A stretch of 64,000 nt of DNA from Leptospira perdikensis (GCF_004769575.1 NZ_RQGA01000017.1:104198-168197), one strand, 5' to 3'. Shown: positions 9,444 through 18,890, counted from the stretch's first letter. Notes: a model not told the origin generated them from the letters alone. Translations and numbers: made by a program.

Positions 9444-10607
9444 ATGAATCCGATCCCGAAAGCACCCACCATTCGATCCGAAAATCCTGCCGTAGAAGTG
9501 TCCTGGTTTTGTGACCTTTGTAATGGAGACTATGAATACTTAGGAGTGCCAGATGGTTCCTTACGATCCAGTTTCGAACATTGTTCGGATATCATCCGTT
9601 TGGCGGACGAACTCGGATACCAAAACATTTTACTTCCTTCTTCTTACCAAACAGGACAGGATACGTTGACATTCGCTGCGGCTGCTTCCCAATTCACAAA
9701 ACAAATCTCTCTCCTAACGGCCATTCGGTGTGGTGAAATCCATCCGCCTATGCTTGCTCGCACTCTTTCGACTTTGGATCATATGTTAAAGGGAAGACTC
9801 AATATCAATATTATTTCCTCTGACCTTCCCGGAACCCAAAAAGATTCAAAAACAAGGTATGAAATTTCAAAAGAGGTCATCCAAATTTTACAACAAGGTT
9901 GGACTCAGGATCAAATCAAGTTTCAAGGGAAACACTATCAGTTTGATCTACCTTCAGATCCTGTAAAATCCTACCAACAAAACGGAGGGCCCCTATTGTA
10001 CTTCGGTGGGATTTCTCCTGATGCCAGAGCCCTATGTGCTGAGTTTTGTGATGTATTTTTGATGTGGCCAGAAACAGAAGAAAGACTGGCTGACACAATG
10101 AAGGACTTAAGCCTTCGTGCAGCTTCCTTTGGACGGACAATCGATTTTGGTCTTCGTATCCATTTGATTGTTAGGGAAACAGAGGCAGAGGCTCGGGACG
10201 CAGCAAAACGTTTGTTATCTAGAGTTGATATTGATAAAGCAAATGATATCAAACATCGTGCTTTAGATTCTAATTCCGCAGGAGTACTTCGCCAAGATGA
10301 ACTTCGTAAGTCTGCAGATCCTGATCTTTTTATTGAACCAATGGTATGGTCGGGAATTGGTCTTGCTCGTTCTGGATGTGGTTCTGCGATTGTCGGAACT
10401 CCAGAACAAGTTTATGAAAAAATCCAAAGATACATCCAAATGGGAATTCGTGCTTTTATTTTTTCTGGTTATCCTTTGATTGAAGAATCTAAACTATTCG
10501 CAAAATCAGTTCTTCCTAAGTTACAAACCATTAACTTTGCAGAAGCGCAAAATCGAAAACCCAAAGGGATTCCAGTCACTCCACTCACTACCGGAGAAAG
10601 AAAATGA
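9444..10607 (+). CDS. LLM-class flavin-dependent monooxygenase, SsuD-like
   Basis: A 387-residue protein of the bacterial-luciferase-like family, closest in pattern to FMNH2-dependent alkanesulfonate monooxygenase ([13 protein letters not shown] segment, [74 protein letters not shown]). Such enzymes open C-S or similar bonds with reduced flavin and oxygen. The frame is open back to 9342, but that would run into the divergent symporter gene; the ATG at 9444 gives the usual N-terminus. It overlaps the following aldo/keto reductase by 4 bases (ATGA), so the two are translationally coupled. No sulfonate transporter or flavin reductase is near. Confidence 0.88.
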   Translation: MNPIPKAPTIRSENPAVEVSWFCDLCNGDYEYLGVPDGSLRSSFEHCSDIIRLADELGYQNILLPSSYQTGQDTLTFAAAASQFTKQISLLTAIRCGEIHPPMLARTLSTLDHMLKGRLNINIISSDLPGTQKDSKTRYEISKEVIQILQQGWTQDQIKFQGKHYQFDLPSDPVKSYQQNGGPLLYFGGISPDARALCAEFCDVFLMWPETEERLADTMKDLSLRAASFGRTIDFGLRIHLIVRETEAEARDAAKRLLSRVDIDKANDIKHRALDSNSAGVLRQDELRKSADPDLFIEPMVWSGIGLARSGCGSAIVGTPEQVYEKIQRYIQMGIRAFIFSGYPLIEESKLFAKSVLPKLQTINFAEAQNRKPKGIPVTPLTTGERK

Positions 10608-11509
10608 AAGTTCCACAAATTGAATTTCCTAAACATAAATTTTTTATCTCAAGACTGGTTTATGGGATTTGGAGGTTACATGAAGACAAAGAAGGAACTT
10701 CTCCAGAGCGAATCCTAGAAAAAATTGAAACCTGTCTCAGTTTGGGAATTGATACCTTTGACCATGCGGACATCTATGGAAATTTCGAAAATGAAGAACT
10801 ATTTGGTCGTGCTTTGGCTAAGTTACCTTCTTTAAAATCGAAAATCAAAATCATTACAAAGACGGGGATCCAAATACCTGGATCTAAATTTCCCGCCAAA
10901 CATTACAATACATCCAAAGAACATATCCGTTATTCCGTGGAACGATCCTTACGAAAACTCCAAGTCGACAAATTGGATGTGGTTCTCATCCATAGACCAG
11001 ATCCTCTCATGGATCCTTATGAACTAGCAGATGTATTTGAAGTTCTAACTCGTGAGGGAAAGGTAAATCACTTTGGAGTTTCGAATTTTACGCCCTCACA
11101 GTTCCGAATGTTACAATCAGCCTATCAGAAACCACTTTTTACAAACCAGGTAGAGTTTCATCCATTCCACACAGAACCCTTGTTTGATGGAACTTTCGAC
11201 CAGGCGTTAGAACATAAAATCCATCCAATGATTTGGTCACCTACAGGGGGAGGACGGATTTTTTCACCCAAGTCGGAAAGAGAAATGGCCTTAGTTTCCA
11301 AACTAAAAGAAATTGCTACCAGATACGAGTGTAGCGTAGACCAAATTCTTTACTCCTGGTTTCTAAACCATCCTGCGGGGCTTGTTCCCATTTTGGGAAC
11401 GAATGATCCCAATCGTATCCAGTCAGCCGCCGAATGTTTTTCCTATCCTCTCACTCGAGTGGAGTGGTTTTCTATTTTAGAAGCAGCTCGGGGGAAGGAA
11501 GTCGCTTAA
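10604..11509 (+). CDS. Aldo/keto reductase
   Basis: A 301-residue NADPH-dependent oxidoreductase with the classical tetrad Asp53 and Tyr58 (FDHADIYG), Lys86 (IITKTG) and His130 (LIHRPDP), plus GVSNFTPSQ and [14 protein letters not shown] for cofactor binding. It most resembles the YdhF-like branch. Coupled to the preceding monooxygenase through an ATGA overlap, it probably works on the aldehyde or ketone product of that enzyme; this is inference. The substrate is unknown. Confidence 0.92.
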   Translation: MKVPQIEFPKHKFFISRLVYGIWRLHEDKEGTSPERILEKIETCLSLGIDTFDHADIYGNFENEELFGRALAKLPSLKSKIKIITKTGIQIPGSKFPAKHYNTSKEHIRYSVERSLRKLQVDKLDVVLIHRPDPLMDPYELADVFEVLTREGKVNHFGVSNFTPSQFRMLQSAYQKPLFTNQVEFHPFHTEPLFDGTFDQALEHKIHPMIWSPTGGGRIFSPKSEREMALVSKLKEIATRYECSVDQILYSWFLNHPAGLVPILGTNDPNRIQSAAECFSYPLTRVEWFSILEAARGKEVA

Positions 11510-11633
11510 GGCACTGGATTGCACTAACTGGAAAGATATTGGTCGTTATAGTGGATAAAAATCCCATATAACAGATTTAGATTCTAGCTCCTTGGAGATG
11601 TCCTGGTGGGATGGACGGGAGAGGTGGTTTGAT

Positions 11634-12728
11634 ATGCTTTCTGAATTGGCTCCCAACCATTATTTTTCTGGAATTTCTCTTACCGCAGACCTTGCGGACG
11701 ACCTACATTCCTTTGCTTCAGGTTTACCCTCTGAACATATATGGAACCAAACTGTACAAACCATCGCAAGGATCCCAGAAATCATTACTACATGGATTTT
11801 TGAATACCTTCCAGAATCACAGAACTTTCGTTTGTTGGCACTTCAGAGTCGCTCTGAATTTCATATCCCTGAACTTGTTTCTAAATATTCGGTACCTTGC
11901 CACCATGTAGTGGATTCCAATATGATTTTTGAAATGAATTTGGTGGGTGAAGAATCCTTTTTTCAACCTCTCACCGAAACTTTTCTAGAAAAAACTTCGG
12001 CAATGTATTTGGGATATCCTATTCGTTCTGATATTGGGACTGTAATTGGGGTTATTGGTATGGTTGTTGAGGATAAGTTCAAACATAAATTTAAAAATTT
12101 AAAACTCATCGATGTGATTGCGGATCAACTCAGCCAAGAGTTAATTCGATTTAAAAATGAAAATTTAATTTCGCAAACTTTAAATACAGCATCTTTCGTG
12201 AAACATTCTTTGGCGGAATTATTTCGTCTTCTTTCCTCTCGATCAAATGACCTAACAACAATATGCCGAAATTATTTACAAACAGGAACTCGACTTTTTG
12301 GTTTGCCACTTGGACTCATTGCCTCCAAAATTGGTGATGATTGGGAATACAGTCTTGTCGAAGGAAATGTACATGGAATTTTTGAGGGACAAAGATTTTC
12401 CAAGGAAGAATCTAAATTCGCAAAGAACAACGAATCTCCTTCGGCCATCATTCTAAACAAAACTGCGGAAAGTTTCACTCCGAGGGTTCGCACCCACTTA
12501 TTAGAATTAGGTGTTTCTTGTCTTATGGAATTCCCATTGAAGGTTCACAACCAAACCATAGGAGTTTTAGGGTTTTATGGATTGAAAGACCAAGAGATTG
12601 AATCTGTTGAATTGTTCCAACGTGTGTTTGAACTAATGGGGATTGGACTTGCAACCACGATTGAAAAACATAATATCGATTTGTTGTCTAAAATTGTATT
12701 TTTGGAGAAGGATTACCCAATTCCTTAA
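11634..12728 (+). CDS. Cytoplasmic protein with two GAF-like domains
   Basis: A 364-residue soluble protein. Residues about 30-180 and 205-355 each show a GAF-type pattern: the first has YLGYPIRSDIGTVIGVIGMV, and the second has LMEFPLKVHNQTIGVLGFYG, both being the core strand-helix-strand of ligand-binding GAF folds. No output domain is attached, so it may act as a signalling adaptor. The frame is open from TTG 11592 and ATG 11598, but the strong GGGAGAGGTGG sequence ends 6 bases before the ATG at 11634, which I take as the start. Confidence 0.75.
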   Translation: MLSELAPNHYFSGISLTADLADDLHSFASGLPSEHIWNQTVQTIARIPEIITTWIFEYLPESQNFRLLALQSRSEFHIPELVSKYSVPCHHVVDSNMIFEMNLVGEESFFQPLTETFLEKTSAMYLGYPIRSDIGTVIGVIGMVVEDKFKHKFKNLKLIDVIADQLSQELIRFKNENLISQTLNTASFVKHSLAELFRLLSSRSNDLTTICRNYLQTGTRLFGLPLGLIASKIGDDWEYSLVEGNVHGIFEGQRFSKEESKFAKNNESPSAIILNKTAESFTPRVRTHLLELGVSCLMEFPLKVHNQTIGVLGFYGLKDQEIESVELFQRVFELMGIGLATTIEKHNIDLLSKIVFLEKDYPIP

Positions 12729-12740
12729 ATTTGGTTTTAA

Positions 12741-12790
12741 GTTACCCAGTTCTTTTTAGTAATGACTTCCATAAACAAAAACTGGGTAAC
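12741..12790. terminator. Bidirectional terminator hairpin
   Basis: Perfect 11-bp inverted repeat (12741-12751 with 12780-12790) with a T-rich and an A-rich side inside, lying between the convergent GAF-protein and DUF4180 genes. Confidence 0.65.
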
Positions 12791-12801
12791 AAACAAATTT
12801 G

Positions 12802-13167
12802 TCAAACACCACTGAGGCGGCTGATTGCTTCCTCTTCTGAATGCAGAAAAAAAACATCTTTTCCCGAGTTCATTTCGTAAATAAAATCACCGAGACTTTT
12901 ACTCGAATCAATAGAAAAATCACCAACGATTGCCAGTTTCATCCGGTAGTTGACTATTTTTTGTAATACGTTTCCAGCAAGTCCTGTTTTTAAATCAAAG
13001 AAATCAGGGACAAAATGAGATCGTTTCAAAACAAAACGGTCGCAGTCCGAATCATACTGGATGGTGGCAAAAAAGTCGAGGGCAGAGGATCCGTCGGTAA
13101 TCAGAGTTTCTTCTGAGTCAACGACTGCGATATCTATATTGTTTTTGTTAATTTTACGAACGTTCAT
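12802..13167 (-). CDS. DUF4180 family protein
   Basis: A 121-residue soluble alpha/beta protein whose pattern (IDIAVVDSEETLITDGSSALDFFATI, KRSHFVPDFFDLKTGLAGNVLQKIVNYRMKLAIVGDF, FFLHSEEEAISRL) matches the DUF4180 family. Its function is unknown. Family members occur in many bacteria, often near transcription regulators. Here it is divergent from an ArsR-family regulator, with 214 bases between the two starts. Confidence 0.75.
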   Translation of the reverse strand: MNVRKINKNNIDIAVVDSEETLITDGSSALDFFATIQYDSDCDRFVLKRSHFVPDFFDLKTGLAGNVLQKIVNYRMKLAIVGDFSIDSSKSLGDFIYEMNSGKDVFFLHSEEEAISRLSGV

Positions 13168-13333
13168 TTTTTATTTTGCCGGTGTCTTTCTAAACTTGGT
13201 TCAACCCCGTTCCCACCTTTCCTTAGACAGATTCGAGGTCTGATTCCTAAAGGAACCTTCGAGCCAAACGAAAGAAAAATTCAGAAATTCGTCCATTTGC
13301 ATAAATTCTTTTCTCTCTACTTCAGAAATTGGT

Positions 13334-13383
13334 TTGACATTTTTTATTTATATACCTTACTGATTATATAACCAATTAGTTAT
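13334..13383 (+). promoter_or_regulatory. Promoter region and ArsR-type operator
   Basis: TTGACA at 13334-13339 is a good -35 candidate; the matching -10 is weak (around 13357-13363). A 16-bp near-palindrome, ATAACCAATTAGTTAT, spans 13368-13383 with only one mismatched symmetric pair, and reaches into the start codon of the regulator. It resembles the operators of autoregulated ArsR proteins paired with AHSA1 genes, so self-repression is likely. Confidence 0.6.
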
Positions 13384-13735
13384 GCAAACTCTCGATGCCA
13401 CATTCTCTGCTCTCGCCGACCCCACTCGTAGGGCGATCCTTATGCGCCTTGCTAAAGGTGACCTAACGGTTATGGAACTTGCAAAACCGTTTCGAATGAG
13501 CCAACCTGCGATATCCAAACACCTTAAAGTATTGGAAGAGGCCGGGCTTGTTTCCACAACCATTCGTGCACAAGAGAGACCTCGCCGATTGGAAACGGCC
13601 CCGCTCAAAACTGCCATCGATTGGATTGAAAAATACCGTCAGATTTGGGAAAAACGTTATCAAGTGTTAGATGGACTACTTATAGAATTACAAACCATAC
13701 AAACCAAAGGAGACAAAAAAAATGGAAACAAATAA
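13382..13735 (+). CDS. ArsR-family winged-helix repressor
   Basis: A 117-residue regulator of the SdpR-like branch of ArsR proteins: FSALADPTRRAILMRLAKGDLTVMELAKPF forms the first helices and MSQPAISKHLKVLEEAGLV the recognition helix. It has no cysteine metal site (no CxC near the third helix), so it probably does not sense metals. It overlaps the following AHSA1 gene by 14 bases. This arrangement, regulator followed by an SRPBCC protein, is widespread. Confidence 0.93.
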   Translation: MQTLDATFSALADPTRRAILMRLAKGDLTVMELAKPFRMSQPAISKHLKVLEEAGLVSTTIRAQERPRRLETAPLKTAIDWIEKYRQIWEKRYQVLDGLLIELQTIQTKGDKKNGNK

Positions 13736-14237
13736 AAATGAAGTGAAGGTGAAACTTCGAGGTGAAACGGAAGTTGTATTTACACGTTACTTCGACGCAC
13801 CAAGGGAATTGGTGTTTGATTGTCACACCAAACCTGAGTTAATGAAAAAATGGCTAATTGGTCCCGAAGGTATGGTTCTTGATACTTGCGAACAAGATCT
13901 AAAAGTAGGTGGCAAATACCTCTATCTTTATGTAGACCAAAAAGGAAACAAATCCGGTGTTTATGGAACATTTCGTGAAGTGGTTGTTCCTGAAAAACTA
14001 GCCAATACCGAAAATTACATTTTTGAAATGTCGGCTTTTGATCCGAATGCACCCGAAGATCCGAACGCAACTTTCGAATCTCGTACCTTTACTACGGAAG
14101 GGAACAGGACACTGATGACACATGTGTGCCGATATGCTTCTGCTGAAGTGTGTAAGATGATGGTAGAATCTGGCGCAGCAGATGGAATGGCGGAGTGTTA
14201 TTTGGAGTTGGATAAGTTGTTAGTAAAGATTGGATAG
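13722..14237 (+). CDS. SRPBCC/AHSA1 domain protein
   Basis: A 171-residue protein of the START/AHSA1 fold. The typical start of the domain is TEVVFTRYFDAPRELVFDCHTKPELMKKWL, followed by GPEGMVLDTCEQDLKVGGKYLY and a C-terminal ESGAADGMAECYLELDKLL helix. Such proteins bind a hydrophobic ligand in a deep cavity; here the ligand is unknown. AAAGGAG lies before the ATG, inside the end of the regulator gene. Both genes should be controlled together by the operator at 13368-13383. Confidence 0.92.
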   Translation: METNKNEVKVKLRGETEVVFTRYFDAPRELVFDCHTKPELMKKWLIGPEGMVLDTCEQDLKVGGKYLYLYVDQKGNKSGVYGTFREVVVPEKLANTENYIFEMSAFDPNAPEDPNATFESRTFTTEGNRTLMTHVCRYASAEVCKMMVESGAADGMAECYLELDKLLVKIG

Positions 14238-14257
14238 GAATAGGTTCGCAATTGTAT

Positions 14258-14286
14258 CCATGCCTTTTGATTTGGTTGGGGCATGG
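14258..14286. terminator. Possible terminator hairpin between convergent genes
   Basis: A 7-bp perfect stem (14258-14264 with 14280-14286). There is no T tract on either side, so it is only a weak candidate. Confidence 0.3.
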
Positions 14287-14318
14287 ATGATTTCATTGGA
14301 TTCATCCACTAAAGGTTA

Positions 14319-14942
14319 TTAGTGCGAGATCACGGTCACTAATTCTGAAGAATCAAACATATCAACAGGAGAAATGACAGGTTCAGAATAGGGGATTTGA
14401 TTTCCGTATCTTTTTTTCATTAATGTTTGGACTGGCTTTGAGGAAATATCGAAATCCTTTAAGGTTTTTAAATTACCGATTCTTATTCCTGTAAATTGAT
14501 CATAAAGTTTCCAGACGAGTTCCGTGCAGTAAATTCGGTCATCAGACCACTCGAAATAGATGTCATAATGTTTGCCGAGTAATGAATTGCCATAATCTTT
14601 CATTTTGTGAACTGTTTCAGGATTTAAGATTTGTTTTGAATTATGAATGCGTTTGATCACATAATGATCCTTTGTTCCTCTGTGTATAAAAGAATTTAAG
14701 TCTGTTAATTTTACAGGTTCAACGGCTTCTAAAACTTTGTAAGTATTCCCATATTTGAAAATAATTCCGACATGTGTGTATCTGGATTTTGTTGCTAATT
14801 TAATGGCCGTTGCTTGTTCAGAGAGTGATTCGTGAAAAATAATATCTCCCTCTGCTAATTTTGAAGTATCAATTAACTTTCCAAATAGTGGATTGATGGA
14901 TAAGACAATCAAAAACAGTAAGAGTATGGTTCTGTGTTTCAT
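14319..14942 (-). CDS. YiiX/NlpC-P60-like cysteine hydrolase, exported
   Basis: A 207-residue protein with a signal peptide (residues 1-20, SINPLFG). The fold is that of the circularly permuted papain-like YiiX family: LAEGDIIFHES opens the domain, His57 lies in YTHVGIIF and Cys139 in RIYCTELVWKLY. The His-before-Cys order is expected for the permuted group. These enzymes are thought to cleave amide or peptide bonds in the cell envelope. Monocistronic in a gap between convergent and parallel neighbours. Confidence 0.82.
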   Translation of the reverse strand: MKHRTILLLFLIVLSINPLFGKLIDTSKLAEGDIIFHESLSEQATAIKLATKSRYTHVGIIFKYGNTYKVLEAVEPVKLTDLNSFIHRGTKDHYVIKRIHNSKQILNPETVHKMKDYGNSLLGKHYDIYFEWSDDRIYCTELVWKLYDQFTGIRIGNLKTLKDFDISSKPVQTLMKKRYGNQIPYSEPVISPVDMFDSSELVTVISH

Positions 14943-15088
14943 GAATGGTTTTCTCTTTTGTATTTTCGCCTATAGGTTTGTTATGTTAGCTCGGCGTCCG
15001 TCAATGGAAATACATACCAAAGGTGGATTGAATCACATATGTCTATCTTCAACAAGAAGTTTTGAGATTGCAATGAGTCCCGCCACTC

Positions 15089-15793
15089 CTACCAACTAAT
15101 CTCTTTTTTATCCCGAAAAAATTTTCCTGTAGGTCCCTGATCCGGTAGCGTTGCTGCCCAAACAATTGTCTCTGCCCCTTTTTCGACAGGCCTTGTGGCA
15201 CTGGCACCGCCCATATCCGTTTTCACCCAACCAGGACATACCGAATTGATTTTTATATTTTTTCCCACAGCTTCTACACTGGAAAGAGTTGTGAGTGCAT
15301 TGATGGCAGTTTTAGAAATACGGTAGGCTGGATACCCGCCACCCATTTCGGATAGTTGACCCATTCCTGAACTAACATTCACAATACGACCAAAATTGTT
15401 TTGGATCATCATTGGTAAAAAAATCTGAATCATTCGGAGTGGCCCGTAAAGATTGACAAGAAGGGTTCTATGTAAGTCCTCACTTGTGGTATCAAAGAAA
15501 GAGCCGGGATCAGCAAAGATCCCCGCATTGTTTACGAGGATGTCTAATTTTCCAAAACTTCCCGTGATGGTATCGAATGCTTCGCTGATACTTTGTTCTT
15601 TGGAAACATCAAGGGAAAGGATTTCCCCTTTGCCAACGGTCTGAACTGCCGCAAGTGTATCTTCGGCTTCTCCAGGATTTCGGGAACCTATGAGAACATA
15701 GATTCCTTGTTTTGCGAGATCGATGGAGACTTGTTTTCCAATCCCTCGGTTGGCCCCTGTGACAAGTGCAATACGTTCCTTGGATGCTTTCAT
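15089..15793 (-). CDS. Short-chain dehydrogenase/reductase
   Basis: A 234-residue classical SDR with the NADP-binding motif TGANRGIG (residues 13-20), NNAG, the catalytic Ser region IVNVSSGMGQ and the YxxxK motif YRISK. VCPGWVKTDMGG closes the core. All active-site residues are present. The basic Arg after TGAN favours NADPH. Substrate unknown; plant-type carbonyl reductases have a similar arrangement. It lies 54 bases upstream (in gene direction, downstream) of the lipoprotein hydrolase gene on the same strand. Confidence 0.92.
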   Translation of the reverse strand: MKASKERIALVTGANRGIGKQVSIDLAKQGIYVLIGSRNPGEAEDTLAAVQTVGKGEILSLDVSKEQSISEAFDTITGSFGKLDILVNNAGIFADPGSFFDTTSEDLHRTLLVNLYGPLRMIQIFLPMMIQNNFGRIVNVSSGMGQLSEMGGGYPAYRISKTAINALTTLSSVEAVGKNIKINSVCPGWVKTDMGGASATRPVEKGAETIVWAATLPDQGPTGKFFRDKKEISW

Positions 15794-15846
15794 GGAATCA
15801 AGTCTCCTTTGGTAGTTTTGATCTACCTTTCTTCTATAGACTGAAT

Positions 15847-16860
15847 CTACTTCGATTTAGAAAGCTCAGTCAGCCATTTTTCTGTTTGTGCTTCGATAAA
15901 AGCTTTGTCTGTGATCACCCACTTAGACATCAGAACGTGCATTCCATTTTCTACAGCCACCTTGCGGTTGAGTGTATTTGGAGTTTTGTCCAATCCAAAG
16001 TTGGTATATCCTTCTAACATTTTAGGAACACTTGCTGTTGGGTCTTGTTCTTTATCACTTTTATAGTAGTACAGAAGTAATGCGGGAGAAGTTACTTTTC
16101 TAAACACATCAGGAACTGCTGCATAATTTCGTAAATCATTCACACCTGCAAGGGATGCAAAGTATTGTTCTGGGTACCAATAGTTATTTCTTTCTGGCAA
16201 CACCTTGGGATTGTTATTGTGTACGGAAGCTCGCACTTTTCCTTTGAGTAAATGAATGAAGGTAAGGCCACCCGGATAATTGAATAAATTCAAACTACTA
16301 TCTACTGGAGCGTAAAATGGATTTGCTAAAACCAAACCATCCACTTCTTCCGGGTACTCGGATGCAAGCCAAGTGGCAAGGAGTCCTCCCATAGAACTTC
16401 CAAATACAACTACACGGTCTCCTTGAGACTGCATCATATACAAAGCTTCGCGCGAAGCGTCTAAGTAGTTGTTAAAATTTTGATCTCTTTGGTCTTCTTT
16501 GTTTGTTCCATGGCCTGGTAGGCGAAGTAGGTACGTATTGGCTTTAAATTTTTTTGCCAATTTTTCCATCACCTCTTCTCCTTCCGCACGAGAAGCACCA
16601 TATCCATGAATGTATAAAAAAGCTAAGGGAGTTTTTTTACCAAAACTGATATAACGTTCTTCGTTTCCCGGTCTATGGTTTTTTAATTTACTTTCTGCCA
16701 ATTTCTCTTGGAAGTAAACTTCAAAGTTCGCATAACTTAGATTTGCTTTGGGTTCGTATTTCGGTCGTCCGGAACAGGAAATTAGGACGAAGGAAACGGT
16801 GATAAGGAAAACAGCAGACAGCTGTCGGAGGTTGTGGAATAAAGAACACGATTTAGCCAT
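15847..16860 (-). CDS. Alpha/beta-hydrolase lipoprotein
   Basis: A 337-residue hydrolase of the serine aminopeptidase/monoglyceride lipase type. It carries a signal peptide ending in the lipobox VLISC (Cys29), so it is probably anchored to a membrane. FLYIHGYGAS forms the oxyanion region, the nucleophile is Ser156 in GSSMGG, and the C-terminal His is in GMHVLMS. The frame is open for 20 further codons upstream, but the ATG at 16860 yields the lipoprotein signal peptide and is preferred. It is divergent from the acyl-CoA dehydrogenase gene, with 119 bases between the starts. Confidence 0.85.
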   Translation of the reverse strand: MAKSCSLFHNLRQLSAVFLITVSFVLISCSGRPKYEPKANLSYANFEVYFQEKLAESKLKNHRPGNEERYISFGKKTPLAFLYIHGYGASRAEGEEVMEKLAKKFKANTYLLRLPGHGTNKEDQRDQNFNNYLDASREALYMMQSQGDRVVVFGSSMGGLLATWLASEYPEEVDGLVLANPFYAPVDSSLNLFNYPGGLTFIHLLKGKVRASVHNNNPKVLPERNNYWYPEQYFASLAGVNDLRNYAAVPDVFRKVTSPALLLYYYKSDKEQDPTASVPKMLEGYTNFGLDKTPNTLNRKVAVENGMHVLMSKWVITDKAFIEAQTEKWLTELSKSK

Positions 16861-16979
16861 ACAAATGGAAAATTTTACAGTGTATTTGCTTTCTTGTAAA
16901 GAGAGAAAAACCCTTGGCACAGGAAGGGTCGTACGAAAAAAGGTAGTAAATACCCCATTCTCAGAAGGAACATCCCGGA

Positions 16980-18146
16980 ATGTATAGCCAATTCACAGAG
17001 CAACAACTTGAAATCAGAGATTTAGTTCGTAACTTCGTAAAAAAAGAAATCCCACATGAAGTCGCATTGCACTGGGATGAGAAAAACCAACACCCAACAG
17101 AACTCATCAATAAAATGCGTTCGGAACTCGGAATTAACGGTCTTGTCATTCCAGAAGAATACGGTGGATGGGGACTTGGTGCGATCGAGCAGTGTTTAGC
17201 CATCGAGGAACTTTCTCGCGGATGCCTCGGAATCGCTCTCGGATTTGCTTACACTGGTCTTGGAATCCTTCCAATTCTAAAAGGCGCAACTCACGAACAA
17301 AAATTAAAATGGCTTCCTGAAATTGCGGACGGAAAGTTCGGAGTTTCTTTCTGTTTGTCTGAGCCAGGTGCTGGTTCTGACGTTCCTGGTATGACCACTC
17401 GCGCTGAGAAAAAAGGCGACAAATGGATCATCAACGGAGCAAAACAATGGATCACTGGTGCATCTGATGCACAAGCCTTTACTGTATTTGCTTATACTGA
17501 TAAAAATCGCGGAACACGTGGAGTTTCTTGTTTCTACGTTCCACGTAGCGCAAAAGGTCTTACTGTTGGTAAAAAAGAAGACAAACTCGGAATCCGAGCA
17601 TCTTCCACTCACCAAGTTATCTTTGAAGATTGTGAAGTAGGTGAAGACGCACTCGTAGGAAAAGAAAACCTAGGTTTCGTTTACGCTCTTCAAACTTTGA
17701 ATGCTTCTCGTCCGTTCGTAGCGGTTATGGGTGTGGGTGTAGCACAAGCAGCACTTGACCACGCAGCTCGTTACGCTCGTGAGAGAGAACAGTTTGGAGT
17801 TAAAATTGGAACTTTCCAAGCAGTGCAACACATGTTAGCTGATATGTCAATCAAAGTAGAAACTGCAAGAGAGATCACTTACAAAGCAGCTCGTCTTTCT
17901 GACGCAAACGATCCTAACCTTCCAAAATACTCTGCGATTGCAAAAGCATATGCTTCTGAATGTGCGGTTCAGTGTGCTACTGACGCAGTTCAAATTTTTG
18001 GTGGATACGGATACACAAAAGAGTATCCTGTTGAGAAGTTAATGAGAGATTCAAAAATCCTCACAATCTTCGAAGGAACCACTCAAATCCAAAAGAACGA
18101 AATTGCAGCTTACGTAATCAAAGAAGCAGCTTCTAAAAAAGACTAA
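16980..18146 (+). CDS. Acyl-CoA dehydrogenase
   Basis: A 388-residue FAD enzyme catalysing alpha,beta-dehydrogenation of acyl-CoA in fatty-acid or branched-chain amino-acid oxidation. Signatures are CLSEPGAGSDVPGM, WIINGAKQWITG, the QIFGGYGYTKEYPVEKLMRD segment and the catalytic Glu365 in IFEGTTQIQ. The position of Glu is as in short- and medium-chain enzymes. Codon use is unusually biased and gives a C-rich third position compared with neighbours, suggesting high expression. A terminator follows. Confidence 0.95.
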   Translation: MYSQFTEQQLEIRDLVRNFVKKEIPHEVALHWDEKNQHPTELINKMRSELGINGLVIPEEYGGWGLGAIEQCLAIEELSRGCLGIALGFAYTGLGILPILKGATHEQKLKWLPEIADGKFGVSFCLSEPGAGSDVPGMTTRAEKKGDKWIINGAKQWITGASDAQAFTVFAYTDKNRGTRGVSCFYVPRSAKGLTVGKKEDKLGIRASSTHQVIFEDCEVGEDALVGKENLGFVYALQTLNASRPFVAVMGVGVAQAALDHAARYAREREQFGVKIGTFQAVQHMLADMSIKVETAREITYKAARLSDANDPNLPKYSAIAKAYASECAVQCATDAVQIFGGYGYTKEYPVEKLMRDSKILTIFEGTTQIQKNEIAAYVIKEAASKKD

Positions 18147-18183
18147 TTCGAATATTCAAATAGAATACCGAATGGTTTTAAAA

Positions 18184-18217
18184 GAACCCTCTGGCGATTG
18201 TCAGGGGGTTTTTTTAT
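18184..18217 (+). terminator. Rho-independent terminator of the acyl-CoA dehydrogenase gene
   Basis: Stem of 9 bp with one G-T wobble (AACCCTCTG with CAGGGGGTT) and loop GCGATTGT, followed by seven T at 18211-18217, 38 bases after the stop codon. Confidence 0.85.
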
Positions 18218-18265
18218 TTTGGGCGAAGATTTGGGTTTGGTTGGATCGGCGGTACTGGATTGGAT

Positions 18266-18325
18266 GTAGGTATCCCCACCCTGAATTGGGTGGGGTGCGT
18301 CCACCCGCCACCCAATGACTTCCCT
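18266..18325. repeat. Dispersed intergenic hairpin repeat, copy 1
   Basis: GC-rich stretch in an otherwise AT-rich gap. Its core is a 9-bp perfect stem, ATTGGGTGG (18285-18293) pairing with CCACCCAAT (18308-18316). The same unit occurs inverted at 52072-52145, sharing TCCACCCGCCACCCAAT exactly, and a truncated third copy begins at 63977. No coding potential is evident; short minus-strand ORFs across it are artefacts of the repeat. Confidence 0.75.
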
Positions 18326-18405
18326 ATACAACACCAGCCAAATTCTCTCCACTTAAAAAATATATTTGCAAATTTTAATATTACGAAGTTCATCTTTTTA
18401 CAATT

Positions 18406-18876
18406 ATGGAGCAAAATTTCACAATTCGCGTGGTAGAAACCTTAGATTCAAATTCCAGACTTTGTTTGAATCATCTTTGGGAAGAAATTCAAAATCGATA
18501 TGGATTCCGGGCCCCCAACCCAATGGATTTCCTCGATTTTTTACCGCCTAAAGGTAAGTTTTTTATCGCTGAAAATCGTGAAACAAATGAAGTAATGGGC
18601 TCGGCCGCTTATACAAAGTTCAATGATGTGCAGTGTGAGTTGGATGCGGTTTATGTATTTCCCAAGTTCAGAAAAAATAATATCGCCAAATCTTTGTTAG
18701 TTGATCTGGAAAAACAAGCTCAAATGGATCATTATTCTTCCATGATTCTACGAGCGGGTGCACCACAACCAGAAGCGCTTACTTTATACAAAAACTTTGG
18801 ATTCAAAGAAATCCCAACATTTGGGAAATGGGTTTCAGATCCTACAGCCATTTGTTTTGAGAAAAAAATAACCTAA
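18406..18876 (+). CDS. GNAT family N-acetyltransferase
   Basis: A 156-residue acetyltransferase. The acetyl-CoA binding segment is LDAVYVFPKFRKNNIAKSLLVDLEKQA, where the usual RGxGIG loop reads RKNNIAK, and the family C-terminal motif is ALTLYKNFGFKEIP. A closest relation to the ElaA/YobR-like small-molecule acetyltransferases is possible. There is no clear ribosome binding site, so translation may be weak. It stands alone between two different palindromic repeat elements. Confidence 0.85.
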   Translation: MEQNFTIRVVETLDSNSRLCLNHLWEEIQNRYGFRAPNPMDFLDFLPPKGKFFIAENRETNEVMGSAAYTKFNDVQCELDAVYVFPKFRKNNIAKSLLVDLEKQAQMDHYSSMILRAGAPQPEALTLYKNFGFKEIPTFGKWVSDPTAICFEKKIT

Positions 18877-18890
18877 ATATTTTTCTTTGG

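Noticed and set aside
18143..18414. Two overlapping minus-strand ORFs (about 66-69 codons)
   Set aside because: They lie on the terminator and the intergenic hairpin repeat and have no ribosome binding site or protein-like composition.
18406..18876. Horizontal transfer of the GNAT gene flanked by repeats
   Set aside because: Flanking repeats differ from each other and the gene's base composition is like its neighbours; there is no direct repeat or transposase.
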